A model generated the notes under the pieces. That model searched no databases and was not told where the DNA came from. It saw only the letters and a list, made by a program, of their open reading frames with translations. A program made the translations under genes and the position numbers. Shown here piece by piece: positions 43,856 through 56,089 of a stretch of 64,000 bases of DNA. Source of the DNA: Diphasiastrum complanatum (taxonomy: Eukaryota > Streptophyta > Lycopodiopsida > Lycopodiales > Lycopodiaceae); NCBI GenBank assembly GCA_029204225.1, contig CM055096.1, positions 66,624,370-66,688,369 of the forward strand, written 5' to 3'. Numbering within the stretch: position 1 is the first letter of the stretch; each line of letters opens with the position of its first letter.

Positions 43856-45896
43856 CTAGGTTGAATTCTATCTCCGTTGATATCTCTTAGGTCAAAAACA
43901 TGGGTAACGTGATTTTTTGCTCCATCTTCCAACTTTAAGAAAAAAAAGAAACAACCGTCATACTCGAATCACTCATTTCTCAAAAACTATGGGAAAAAAT
44001 AATTATAAAAATAAAAGATAAAAAGCTCAATTAAACTACTTAAAAGAATGTCCAACTCAAAGTCGAGTCTCACTTATGATATCAATATTGAAATGTACAA
44101 TATGCTAAGAAAATGGTAGGTGGCATTCCATACACATTCTAAACTCTCTATGTACATCTAAAGTCTGATAAATGAGCCCCAAAAAATGCCGATAAGTGTG
44201 ACAACACGTACAAAAACTACAATATACATACTTTGTCTTTGACTATGATCCAACAATCAGTCATTGAATTGTGTTTGGCAACTTCAGATGTTGTATATGT
44301 CGAGCTTCTCTGCACAACGTGAAACACGAAATGCAAGTCTGAGAAATCTTTATCTTCAACTTCTAACAAAACGAATAAAATTTTACGTTGTGAATAGGAC
44401 ACAGAAATATTCACCAAAAGGAAACAAGCATATATATTAATAAAAAAATCACAAGGAAACACACACAGGCAAACGAATATACACATACATATTACATACA
44501 CTACTATAGATAGAGAGAATAGAATACAATATGTTTATGAAGGTCCAATGAGACCAACAATGTGTGGGATCAATCACAAAATAACATTATTCCTCAATGT
44601 CAATGTTCCCATGTAAACGAAATAGATATATTCACCGATAGAGCTAGAAGACTCAAATAAAAGTTTCTAGTTCATGTAAGCTTCTATGATTAAACTTAAG
44701 AGACATATCTAGACCCACACATTGGAAAAAATTGTGAAGAAGATATCAAAGTGAGACTTTATAAACTCCTCTTGGAATATTTGTAGGAATAAATGAGATC
44801 ATTTTGATCCATTTTCACATCCCCGCTGCAAGCAAATAGCATCCTCCAGGCTCCAACTAAGAATAGTGAAATATAGTCAATAGTTGATCCCTTACAAGGC
44901 AATGACTCTCCTACAAAGAACTCAACAGTTACCCAAAACATGGGCTAAGGTGTCAATAGCAACTACTCTATCTGCAATTTTTTGGAGGACCCTAACAAAC
45001 CTTTTGGAGAGTTACTAAATTAGGGCTACGATCCCCAGCCTTATATAGCCAATAATGTACTAGTGCCCTTAGACTCCAAAAAACGTTGCCCTGATATGTG
45101 GGCATATGAAAAATTATTATGATTGATGTTGTAAATGTTGTCACAAAATGTCAATGTGTTAGCACTGATCACCAAAGTGGATTGCTAAGTGTGTAGCTGA
45201 TGCAAAGTAGCCAAGTTGTACTAAAACATATGACATGAAATAGATGTTGAATGATGATGTAGCCTCTTTTGGAGTTTACAAATGGACTAGAAATTCCAAG
45301 AGAAAAAAAACCTCAAGGGTTCTCTATGAAAACACCCCAAGGACTGTCTTAGACACTACATCTGGAAAATAAGCTACTCCAAGCAAGCATGTACCATTCG
45401 AACTGTTTGGAACAACACTGCAAAATAAAAGCGTAAGTGACATGCACATCCAGTATTTTTAAGGACCCAACACTCATTCCAATTGGCAGGACCACTAACT
45501 ATTTCATTTGCTAAGCAATGATCATTTTTGGAATCTATGGTTATTTTTGACTCACAAGGTAGATTATGCCTCTAGCGGACTGCACTATGTTTGGAGGGAG
45601 TTGTTGCCTTTGTTTTACATTTTTCAGTATAGTACAAATGGGAAATAGAGACATTCAATGGGCAGCTTATATTTTGGTATATTCCTGAATTCTCTGCTCT
45701 TCTTTGTAAGGGATCATCTATTGACTGTCTTTAGCACATTGTTTAAGCAGATTAATGACTATGAGATAGACCAAGTCCAAATAAGAATAAAATTATAACA
45801 GGACTTTGACAAACTATCCTTTAAACTTAAAGTTGAATTCAAACAAAACCGAAATACTGAATAAATACACGTTTGCGTGCGTGCGTGCGTGCGTGC

Positions 45897-45953
<57 letters not shown>

Positions 45954-46889
45954 CATTCTTAATCTCAAATTCTATCGTTCAAATGTCATTAATGGTTGTC
46001 TTTTTTTCAAAAGGTGAAAAGCTTGAACGTGTTTCAAATAAGTTGAGGGTTCAATAAATAAGTATATAAATTCATTAAACCCTCAGCTTATGTGTTGTGC
46101 TAATTTTTTGTTTGAAAATTGAATTTGTTATGAGATAACATTGCAAAGCAAATAATTCTAAATGGTGGTTTTGTGTTGATCTAGCTATGAATATATAAAA
46201 GCTTACTCAATGAAAAGGCAAGCCACAAGAGGACCAAATTTAGTATTCCATAATGTCAAAAATATATGTAAAGCTCTTCCAATACTTGTTTGCTTAGTGA
46301 TGGACTATCCACAAGTTTTGGTAGAGGTTTTAGTTAGCAGACCATTTGTTATGCTTGCTATTTTAAAGACATTCAAAAAAGATTTAGAAGTAGCCTTTTA
46401 AGTAGTGATTCTGGACACTACTTACTTTTAGGTTTCTAGAAGGAAACTAGTATATCAAAATTGTATTACTACACTGTGTATGCTAGAATATAGTTGTTTG
46501 CAAATGTTTTGTCTTTTTCTATAGAAAGGAATGGTTTTACTTGTGAATAGAAATGAAATTTACTTCGAAATATATATGGCCTAAGCGATTGCACAAAACA
46601 CCAACAAGACAATGTTAGGCAAAAGCACTTTCAGCATAGCATAAATGATAGAGAGAGAGAGAGAGAGCATTAAATTCTAGAAAAATTACCTTGATGGAAT
46701 TTTGTGCTGCAGAGGATCTTTTGGAACCTACATCAAAGGATTTTTTGGAACCTACACAAGTCATTCAAGTAATGGTTATTAATTTCTCGTTTCATACAGT
46801 TGGGGGGAGGGAAAAAAAATTTCTAAATGTCTTTTAAGATTTAGGAACCAGAAACAATACTTACGACTTGTCTACATAAATATATCTAT
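43856..46889. other. Non-coding stretch with microsatellite
   Basis: No recognised gene. Short frames (for example 44217-44501 minus and 46210-46401 plus) carry no domain. Contains the GCGT/GT repeat listed next. Confidence 0.45.
45875..45951 (+). repeat. (GCGT)n-(GT)n compound microsatellite
   Basis: About six GCGT units, a short break, then GT dinucleotides to 45951. Confidence 0.95.
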
Positions 46890-47235
46890 ATAGTATATAT
46901 ATGATAATAATGATCTTTTCAAATTAGCAAAATGCCTGACCCGACCTTGGGCACTCAGAACATTTTCACGTGCTAACCGTAGCATCTCTTGTATTTCCTG
47001 ACCCTGGGCACTCGGAACATTTTCAAGTGCTAACCGTAGCATCTCTTGTATTTCCCGCAAGAAATTGACCACTTTCTGAACTTTGATCGACTCAGTTTCA
47101 ACCGTTACCAGAGATCTAGGATGGAAACCATAGATAAGCATAAATGGGCTCTATTCAGTAGCCAAATGCTTACTACTATTATAAGCAGACTCAATCATTG
47201 GAAGATACCTTTCCCAAAGAGATTGCCATGAAAAG
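46890..47235 (-). pseudogene. Gypsy integrase end with internal duplication
   Basis: Minus strand: WQSLWERYLPMIESAYNSS, a stop, then SPFMLIYGFHPRSLVTVE and EIQEMLRLARENVLSAQGR, the usual Gypsy integrase C-terminal order. EIQEMLRLA.ENV.SAQG occurs twice because of a 57-bp (19-codon) in-frame tandem duplication with units starting at 46949 and 47006. Isolated fragment. Confidence 0.75.
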
Positions 47236-49625
47236 ACATATGCTCAAAGCATCTATTCTCTTCACCACTCACGATATCCTCTCTTGAAAATCAAATATAG
47301 ACTGGAACCTGAACTATGATTCATTAATCACAATTCACCGAATTCTTATTCTATACTTGAAAGTAAAAGAACGTGAATACTACTATTCTTAAAAGACATA
47401 TGAGTAGAGAGCATTGGTGGCAGCAGCAGGCCCCCAGTTCGCCCTCTGGCAGCCCTCCATAGCCATGTTGGAAGATCAAAAACCAGCCTGCAGTCAGCTG
47501 AGTCATACAATGATCTTACAAGGATCCCAAACCCACATTTGGATGCAAGTTACCATCAAAAAGAAGTTGATTCCTCCCAGCCATCCTCCAGGGTTCTAGC
47601 ATACTCTTTGTCATGCAGGTTTCACAGCTTGGAGGGCACTTTCCAACAGACCACAAGCCAGAAACCATACAAACAGCATGCTATGTTTTTAAAGCACTCC
47701 ATTTCTGCTACAACAGTTCTCTAGTTTTATGCTTCTATTCACAGTTACTATAGCTTCATTCACAAAGCTACCAACAAATAGAAGGACTGTGATCATAAAG
47801 CCTTCCCAACCAGCATGCATGGAAAAAATATTGGCATGAGATCCTCAACCACAGCTATTCTCATAGTTTCAAGTTCAGTTTCCTATAGACAATCAATAAG
47901 TGGCTAACAAGCTTTCAAACCTTATTGAAACGTCTAAAAAATGGTTAATACAGCTTGGGCATGCCATGCGAAGATCCAAAAGTTCATTTTCAATCTCACA
48001 TCAAGCACAAGCATCCAATCAGTTTGCAGCAAGCTTCATTCCACTCTTCCACACCAGAAAGAGGAATTCAAAGCCGCATGCAAACCACCGATTGAACCAA
48101 AAAACCATTCACAAAGCGGAAACCAGCAAACCACAGGTTGAAAAATTACATTCCATGCCAAGTCGAAAAAGACATAATCGAATCCTCAAACAATCGCAAA
48201 CAGTTTACTAAATTGATTCATCCAAAACGAATGTGAAACACCTACTTGAATGAAGTCCAATTCACCGAAAATCAATCGATTGTCGCCATTTTGATTCCAC
48301 AACAAATCCGCTCACACCTTGCCTCTCCAACGTCTCAATTGGCAGCTCTGATACCGATAAAACGTTCCCCAGGACTCCAAATCAAGATAGAGCTCCATGA
48401 ACATAAAGGAAGAATGCAGTAGACGAAACCGTCCCAACCAATCTTAGACGAAATACGGGTCTAGCCCCCGAGCATTCCAGGAGATAGGCAAATCAAAAGA
48501 GAAGTGCTTCACGGCATAACGGCTGCAAGACTCTCTATGATCCTCATGGACACGGGTGAGGGCATGTCCACTGCATGTAGGTACCAATATCCTATAGTAG
48601 TTAAGACCCATGCAATAGCACAGTGCATGTACATCCTATCCCAAACTATGATGCAACACACATGCTAATACCTCACGCAGGTGGTCACCTGACCCCATGG
48701 TCCTACTCTACTACTATCCAGGCTAAGTCCAGTCCCTATGTCCAAGACACCTCCTAATGGTCCAAACCCCCATTAGGGCCATGACACTCTTTATGGGTTA
48801 TTGTTAGTTTTCCCATTTTGTCTCTAATATTGGCAATCCAAGAAGTCTCAAGAATAGAATTTGCAAAGATACTTGCAAATTTATTTCTGCGATCTGGACA
48901 GTAGAACGCGCTCTGGAACGAATGGAAAGGTAATGCTAGCTAGCATCTAACCAAGTTGAGATATAACAGTAGTTAATCTAAGTATCAAAGGAAGAAGGAA
49001 CAAACACTCCAGAAGGAACAAGACTTTCACTTATGAAAAAGATATTTTCATGTTATATCTAGGATTGTACCTAACACAACATTGCACTGTTGGCCATTAT
49101 TCATGCTTTAAAAAAAGTGGCCTACCTTAAAGCTGTTTTCTTTTAATTAAACACTAATTATCAATCACTTTGCTACCTTATGACCCAATAAACCTAATGA
49201 TTAACACTTTCTACGGACCTTTCATTTCCAAATCCATCACTAGCCTAGCAAAAGCAGCTCCATTACTAGAGCTTTCTCGAGTTTACTAGCCTATAATCAT
49301 GACCCTAATACCACCATCCCTAATTGGTCTGAAGTATGCATGATGCCTACCCATAGTGTCTTGATGTTCATGACTTTTACCTTTCTACCAAACCTCACAT
49401 GACCATTGCTCACGAACTCTGTTCTCTTGTTGGCACACACCTTTGATTATAAGAAGCCCTTTGCAATCCCACCATGGACCTCCCACACAAACTCCTTAGT
49501 GGTTACATTATTCTCATGTGGGTGGCCGTGACTCGTTTGCCCACCTCAAACCCCACTTTGATTGGTCTATAAAGACGAAACTTTTCAAGCTTGTACCTTT
49601 TGCAGTACTCTTGCATTGAGATGCT
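47236..49625. other. Unassigned non-coding stretch
   Basis: No recognised gene. At 48345-48356 the plus strand reads GCTCTGATACCG, 11 of 12 bases of a minus-strand tRNA-Met primer site, possibly a trace of another LTR element, but no LTR pair was found. Confidence 0.35.
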
Positions 49626-50244
49626 TGGCCTTTTGTAGGCACTGGCCTATACCCCATTGACTGTGGTCGGGTAGGGATACCTCATAGAGTGCCTAGTGTT
49701 GTTGACTTTGTAACTCACATGGTACAGATGCTTGAGTTAGCCAAGAAAAATGTGAAACAGGCAATGGATCGCGCAAAGACATTTGCTGATAAAAATTGCA
49801 CACCAAGAGAGTTCGAGGAAGGAGACATGGTGTTTCTCCTGTTTCCAAAGGACTCAACTTCTCTTAAGACAGGGAAGTGTTAAAAGTTATCTCCGCGTTA
49901 TTGTGGACCCTGGAAAATAGTTAGAAAGCTTAATGATGTTGGTTATAAACTAGCGTTGCCTCAGGATTGTAAAGTCCATCCTGTTTTTTGTTTCACGCTT
50001 AAAGAGGGTTTTACATGAGGGTGATAATTTGCTAACCGATGGACTTGTATTGTTTCAGGAGCATGGAGAGGTGATGCACGGACCTGACAGAGTATTGGAC
50101 CGGAGAGAGAGACGGCTTAACCATCTGATCCGTGAGTACTTGGTTGCGTGGCACGGTAGACCTCTCACTAATGCTACCTGGGAGACCGCGCACGCTTTGC
50201 ATGTACGGTACCCTTCTTTTACCATCACGGACGATGTTCCTTGA
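49626..50244 (+). pseudogene. Chromovirus (Gypsy) integrase end with chromodomain
   Basis: Starts in integrase C-terminal wording (YPIDCGRVGIPHRVPSVVDF, then MLELAKKNVKQAMDRAKTFA). After a stop at 49880 it continues SPRYCGPWKIVRKLNDVGY and KLALPQDCKVHPVF. A break follows, then DRVLDRRERRLNHLIREYLV and AWHGRPLTNATWE, a chromodomain-like tail with Leu, Trp and Glu in the expected spots. Chromodomains in these elements direct integration to heterochromatin. Pol stops just before the purine tract. Upstream pol is absent. Confidence 0.85.
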
Positions 50245-50256
50245 GGAGGGAAGGAA
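50243..50256 (+). other. Polypurine tract of chromovirus
   Basis: GAGGAGGGAAGGAA between the pol stop and the LTR. Confidence 0.85.
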
Positions 50257-50893
50257 TGTTATGTACTTATATTCCGACCTCAGTGTGTGAACACGTCAAA
50301 CTTGTAAATTTGTAAATATTAATGGCTCACACCAACCTGTGGTGTTTTGTAAAAATGTAAATAGCAGGTTTCCGGTAACTTGTTGTCCTTCTTATATTTG
50401 GTATAGGATACTGGGTCTTAATTTAGAGGCTGTTGGACTGACCTCCTAAAAAGTAGGAGAGTTGACCAACGGGACACGTGTCATATGCTCATTGGGACAC
50501 TTGGTCCAGTGCATGAGTGAAACGGGTCGGACGGTCCTCCTACTCGCTTGCCAATGTGTCAGGGTACTCCCAAGTGGCAAGTGTCGATTGTGCATGGAGT
50601 TCGCCATGTGTCGACGTTAGGAAAGGGTCAGGGTTAAGTGGGTGCTTGAGGATTTTGTATAAGTGAGCCTAGAGAGAGGCATTCCTCATCATAATCTATG
50701 CAGCAAGTGGCTGGGATGAGACTTAGCAACAGTGCTTTTATGTGTTTATGTGGATAGTTTGCCAAGTACTTTGAAGAGAAATCAATAAAGTGGATATTTC
50801 GAAGCCTATTTTGGTGTGCTTTGAGTTGTATTCAGATAGCTTTGTGATGTGTACCTTTGCTCGTCGCCTGTATTGTACCCATAGTTTCCAACA
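50257..50893 (+). repeat. 3' LTR of chromovirus
   Basis: 637 bp from TGTTATGTAC to TTTCCAACA. TATA box TATAAG at 50658-50663 and polyadenylation signal AATAAA at 50784-50789 define U3-R-U5. The right edge rests on the CA end only. Confidence 0.65.
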
Positions 50894-51715
50894 AGCTTTT
50901 GTAACCTTAAAACATTTGAGTTTGCAAATAAAGTCTAATTCTTAAGATGGAGAGCTTCGAAATAGTCTTAAGACAATGGACTAGATTCAAATATGCCTCA
51001 AACTTCCAAGTCTAAGATGATTTACCCAAAGCTTCCTACCATGAATGTTGAAGTATGCAACCAATTTGCAAATGTGTTTGTAGCAAACACATTTGCAAAT
51101 TTGCACTTTAATGCAATCACATTTCCTAATGATCGTGACGATACTCTACAAAAGCAACAAAGCTTCTTGCTCTCAAAAAAACCGGCCTACACTCCTAAAC
51201 GAACACTAATCCTAGCAATGCCACTTGCACCCATCTCTAGGGCTTTCTCAAGGACTCAAAATTGTCAAGTAGTTCAAGACCACATTGCACTAGGGTGTTA
51301 ATGTCACACAACTTGTTTAGCAAAGGAACGCTACCAAGAGTAATGCTTAACACGCAATGTAAAGTGCAAAGTTCAGATTTTGACCAGAGCTAACCTCTGT
51401 ATGGTTCCCATTCACAGACAAATCTTGCATAGTTTACTTTCTTATAATTCGCTTAACAAGCCATCACTTATAACAATCGAAATAGGAGTGATGCTTAACA
51501 AATCTTCAATGCTGCACATTGGGCCTCTTGTACGAGTTCATGGACAGGCTGGGCGAGCAGTTGAGCCGTTGCACGACCATTAGCCCAGAGAGGTATATCA
51601 AGATTCAAATTTCAAATGTAGTATGTAGACAGTAGTATGTATGTAGTATGTACTATCATGTACTATATATTTACTAGTATAATTATTAATGTGTCTTCAA
51701 TCTTGATTCTTGCAG
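50894..51715. other. Unassigned stretch with strong hairpin
   Basis: No gene recognised. The missing front half of the hAT transposase gene is not found here. Contains the inverted repeat at 51063-51101. Confidence 0.4.
51063..51101. repeat. Perfect 17-bp inverted repeat, 5-nt loop
   Basis: AATTTGCAAATGTGTTT at 51063-51079 pairs with 51085-51101 across loop GTAGC. Confidence 0.85.
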
Positions 51716-53024
51716 GCTTGCGGAGGTCCGGCTCCTTTGGTTGAGCAGGTGGGAGTGGTTTCATAAGCCCCTGCATGGCCCACATACTCCATCCACTTTA
51801 GAGGAATGAGGAGCAGTTCACAAATAGGGAGCTTAGGGATGGCTGGAATGCCTACATCTCCCGAGTTTATCCTGATGTAAGAAAGCAGGATAACCTGCTG
51901 GATGAGCTTCGGATTTTCAGGTAGGAGACCTTGGAGTTCGCCACTAGCCCGGCGCTTTTGAGAGAGGGTAATAAACTGACCATGGTCCATTACAGTTTAA
52001 ACTTGTTCACATTTTACTGCACAATTAGTCAATCATATTGTAACTTGTTGGACCTTGGTTGCAACTTGCTAGTAGTAAGTACTAACTGCCCCTTGAGCTG
52101 TGATTCAGGCCAGCTACGTCCCGTGTCATGGTGGTCGAAGTTTGGAGTTGATGTCCCCAATTTGCGTCGCCTTGCCATCAGGATTCTCTCACAAGACTGC
52201 ACTACAGTCGCTTGTGAGAGAAACTGGAGTGTCCATTCCATGATTCACACGAAGAAGAGGAATCGACTCTCATCTGCACAGTTGGAGAGGTTGGTGTAGG
52301 TACACGCCAACCTGAGACTTTTGGGTAGACTGCAAACCACCGCAGAGCCTATCCAGGTAACTTGTAAGCCATAAATTATAATTTCTAAATTCTAACATGT
52401 GATCCATCATCCCAAGACCCAGTTAGTACTAAGTAGATACTAAATAGATCATACTACATAGATGATAGTAGATACTAGACTATAGCTAAATTTTAACTTT
52501 TGTCAAGACTCGGCCCTCCAAATTTTGTCTTGATTTCAATGTGCATTGTAACATGTGCATAGGTTAATCCCGATCTGATCAATGTGGCAAAGGTTCCAGA
52601 GTTGCCACCGAGAGACCAGTCAAAGGAGGATGTGTACGCATTCCTCCATGAGGAGGCCATGCAGAGTGCAGGTGAGAAATTAGGATTGTCCAAGTAGTAA
52701 GGTCTTGAATTAAATTTTCGAAGTTCAAACTAATTATCGTAATTTACTAATTTGCAGGCAATAACACGTTTGTCCCTCTTTGTGTGCACTGTGCAGGACC
52801 TGCCACTCGAGCAGAGCGTAGGAGGAGGGCAGGAGAGGGTAGCAGCTCCCGTGCTCACAGCCCTGACGACGAGGACAAGTCTGAGTCTGAGTCTAAGGCA
52901 TCGTCAAGGTCAGAGTCCTCAGGGGGAGGAGTATGAGGATGAGGAGTCCGAGGAGGGCGGGGACTCGAGAGACCACAATAGGCTCCACATCACCAGCGAG
53001 TGGGAGGAGACTCAGGCGCAGTAG
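51716..53024 (+). pseudogene. hAT transposase, C-terminal four exons
   Basis: Spliced 3' half of a hAT transposase. Exon 51716-51967 (REEQ-like NEEQFTNRELRDGWNAYISR, KQDNLLDELRIFR, then a TAG); exon 52109-52356 with the hAT dimerisation domain PVSWWSKFGVDVPNLRRLAI, ERNWSVHSMIHTKKRNRL and YVHANLRL (TAG between them at about 52298); exon 52563-52671 (VNPDLINVAKVPELPPRDQS); and exon 52797-53024 (acidic SESESK tail, one frameshift). Junctions are GT-AG and keep frame. In the family this region dimerises the enzyme. The N-terminal zinc finger and catalytic part are not present, and stops show that it is dead. Confidence 0.82.
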
Positions 53025-54280
53025 AGCTTAGAGCGCTCACTGCTCAGTGCTCATTGTACATTAGATCATTGTAGTCTGTAGATGTCACTAGAATGATGAG
53101 CATTGACTCTTGAGCTGTTTACAGTGTACACATCATGATTTATCATCAGACACATCGTGCATTACATTGGTGACCGGACTCATGAGGCACCTAGCATATG
53201 TATTTACTATTATGTTATGATTCATGAATCATGATTATTATATTATGGATTCTAGTTTGAAGTTTCTGATTCCTAAAGTTAAGTTTTAACTGTAGTATGT
53301 ACTATGTAGTCTGTTAGTCGATTATCTAATTAGTAATTACTAATGGTTAAAGGTTTAAACTTTAAAGTTTTACAATTTTGATTTTGGTATTTGATGTATT
53401 ATGTTAGAAGTTAGAACTTAGTAGTTAGTAGTTACATATGTCATATAGAATGTTCAATGTTCAAACTTCAATGTTGAATGATGAATGATGATGACAGATG
53501 TCAGATAAATCTAAGTTTCTAACCTAGATTTTTTTGGCTTTCTCAAACATTGTCATAACCTTCTTGTTAATTCTTTTCTCTGATCTCGACATTGCAATTT
53601 GCAAATAAGTTTGAACTTCAACTTTCAAGTTTCAACTTTGAAACAAAATTACAATTTACAATCTACAGTCCTAGTACCTACGTAGTACGGTCCCGACTCC
53701 CAGGTCTAGACTCTAGACTCTACCTAGCTAGTAGCTGCAGCCTGCCATTATCCATATCATTGTATCAAACTAGTCAGTGGTCACTAGTTAGTAGTTAGTA
53801 GTCACTAATAACTATTATCAGGATTCAGCTCTAGCCTCTGAGCTCAAAATTTAGTTATACTCTAGAGTCCAGGCTCCTAATTTCTAAACCCTGAGTTCCA
53901 AGTGTCCGCTGTCAAGTAACAAGTTCCAAGTTCCAAGTTCCAACTGGCAACTTCCAACTCCAGTGTCCACACTTGTCACTCACACTGCATAGTCCTCAGT
54001 CTCCTTAGCAAGCAGTGAGCACTTAGCAGATCCTTGTACCTAGGGGCCAGGATATGGTTACAACTTAAACTTATCGCAGTTCTCTAAGCTCTTAAACTTG
54101 GGTCATAATACATAATGTCATTCTGTTTTGATACGACAGGTGACAGGTCACACAGGTCACAAGAGATCTGATTATCCTGAATCCTGATATCTGTAAATTT
54201 AGAGGAAAAGTGAAATTGTTTAACTATTAAGTATCTGTAGTATGTACAGTGAATATTTGACTTTTTTTTTGAAGAATGAA
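53025..54280. other. Low-complexity 3' flank of hAT gene
   Basis: Dominated by reused short words (GTTAGTAGT, ACTAGTTAG, AAGTTCCAAGTTCCAAGTTCC near 53929). The same TAGTA/TACTA style fills the hAT introns at 52390-52480 and the flank at 51610-51680. No gene. Confidence 0.5.
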
Positions 54281-54381
54281 AAAAACAAGTTCGAACTGTT
54301 TTCCGATTCGAACATGGCCTGGCGGTTCGAACCTCAAAGAATTGGTGCGAATTGACCTGTTCGAATCGGGATGCAACCTTG
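54281..54381 (+). mobile_element. hAT right-terminal region
   Basis: TTCGAA-rich stretch sharing CTGTTTTCCGATTCGAAC, a GCCTGGC word and an end of the type TGCAACCTTG with the MITE at 43209-43437. If this is the right end, the target duplication would be ATCCACTT (54382-54389). No left partner was found within the window. Confidence 0.55.
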
Positions 54382-55720
54382 ATCCACTTCCAGCTTTTAA
54401 ACTGGTCACCGATCACCCCAAATCGCTAGCATACCATATCACTACAACCCAAGCCTCACTCATGCTCAAACAGTTCATGTGTAATTTTTTTGCACTTTGA
54501 GTGTTATGCAAGTACACCTATACCTCATATCCGTACGGACATACTTTCACATGTGTGAGATCCATACATCATTTCAAAGCCTAAACAAGAGTGTTTCTAA
54601 TGAAAATTTCATCATAAAGTAGCAAAAATGGGCAAAATCAAGTTATTAACATATTTACTGTTAGATTTCTACAATCATTCTAGAAAAGTAGAGATCAAGC
54701 CTTCACAAAGATTCAAACTTTTCTCTGATGAATTATTGGGCTCCAATAGGTATGCAGGAGCTTCAATATGATCATCCTCAACTCAGTATGCCAATTCAAA
54801 TAGGCACTTTTCAGCAGCAGGTAATTTTCATGCCTTATTCTCAGAATGGTTGCATATTCCAAGCAGGAATTAACCTCTCCATAAGCACCTTCATGTGCAC
54901 AATATACAAGCCATTGGCAGCGAGCAGACCAAAAAGTTATTGGAAGCCCCATGAATAGAAAGCAGCTTGTGAACACTCAACAGATATAGGCACAGACATG
55001 AAGCCTGTCAAATAGAATACATGCAATGTACTCGTCACAGAGATCAAGTTGGCCATAGAGAGAAAAATTAAGCTGAACACGGGCTCTGAGACGAGCAGGA
55101 GCAAGAGAACCAGCTACATGCACAAGGAGAAGCTTCAAGCTCAAGACAGGTAGAAAAGTTTGAAATCACGCTACAACTAGACTTTCATTGGCATGTAATG
55201 TCTGTGCTGCTTAACAGTCTAGAGGTTGTATCTAGCTGAAGTAAAAAAAATGATCGTGAAGTAGACTTCATGATCACTGCCATCATGCTTAATAGATTCT
55301 TTTCCAAAATTTATACCAAAAAAATACAGTAGGAAGCTTTTGACCTAACAATATACCGGCAATCCCAATAACACATCTTAGGTTAGGAGCATCTATTATC
55401 GTTGTACCCTTTTCTATCTGCTATTGATGGTTGTTTGCAATCATAAATTGAAAGACTTGTTGAAGAATAAGCTACAATGTGTAAGACGTTCCAAGGAAAA
55501 AAAAAGTTGGATGAGTCCAAGAATGAAACAGGCAAACGTGAAATACTTGTACCGAAATACCAATGACAGAGGAAAGTAGATGGATAGAAAGCCCTGAGAA
55601 GCCCAATGGTATGCACAAAAATCAGAACAAAAAACACTTCAATGTGTGTGTGTGTGTGCACTCTATTTGGATGTAACATACATAAAAGCCAAAAAAGTAT
55701 GATTATAAAGCAGAAATGAA

Positions 55721-55756
<36 letters not shown>

Positions 55757-55776
55757 GTAGAGTTGCATTTACTCAC
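54382..55776. other. Unassigned stretch, possible introns of minus gene
   Basis: No further exon recognised. It includes an AT microsatellite at 55724-55754 and a short (TG) run at about 55646. If exon 1 at 55777-55861 is real, later exons should lie here or further left. Confidence 0.35.
55724..55754 (+). repeat. (AT)15 microsatellite
   Basis: Uninterrupted AT dinucleotides. Confidence 0.95.
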
Positions 55777-55861
55777 GGATGAATGCAGGAACAAGGAATG
55801 ATGCAGAGATAAAAGTGGCCAGCAGCAAAGTGAGAACAACCGTTACCAACACGCTCACCAT
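55777..55861 (-). CDS. Candidate first exon of a host membrane protein gene
   Basis: Minus strand ATG at 55861 gives 28 codons with a hydrophobic segment (VLVTVVLTLLLATFISASFL) typical of a signal peptide or membrane anchor, then a good donor C|GTGAGTAA at 55776. Upstream are a GA-rich leader (CT-rich on plus), a TATA box at 56018-56026 and telo-box-like AAACCCTAA words, a typical plant housekeeping promoter layout. No later exon or family was identified. The start is chosen because it is the first ATG after the TATA and is in frame to the donor. Confidence 0.45.
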
Positions 55862-55933
55862 TTTTATGTTCCCCGCATTCAGATCGCTCGATCGCTTTCT
55901 CTCTCTCTCCCTCTCTCTCTCCAACACCTCAGT

Positions 55934-56053
55934 ATATGGCTATTTTACTCTTTAGACACCAAAAACCCTAAACCTAAAAAAATCCACACCCATATTCTCT
56001 CTCTCCCCAACAGCTCACTTTATATATGGCTATTTTACTCTTTAAAACCCTAA
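55934..56053 (-). promoter_or_regulatory. Duplicated promoter segment with TATA and telo-box words
   Basis: ATATGGCTATTTTACTCTTTA occurs at about 55934 and 56024, each copy followed by AAACCCTAA (55963-55971 and 56045-56053). The minus-strand TATATAAAG at 56018-56026 would start transcription near 55990. Telo boxes are common near starts of plant ribosomal and translation genes; the role here is inferred. Confidence 0.45.
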
Positions 56054-56089
56054 AAAACCTTACCACTAAAAAATCGTAACAAAAATTCA

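Noticed and set aside
45759-46057. His/Thr- and Cys/Val-repeat frames
   Set aside because: Produced by the (GCGT)n-(GT)n microsatellite.
48345-48356. Minus-strand tRNA-Met primer site GCTCTGATACCG
   Set aside because: 11 of 12 bases, but no TG...CA LTR pair and no gag on its left, so kept only as a remark.
51791-51798. ATCCACTT as the left target duplication of the hAT ending at 54381
   Set aside because: It lies inside the transposase exon, so it cannot be the outer flank.
54713-54976. Overlapping plus and minus frames of 76-87 codons
   Set aside because: Neither has a domain or splice context linking it to the exon at 55777-55861.
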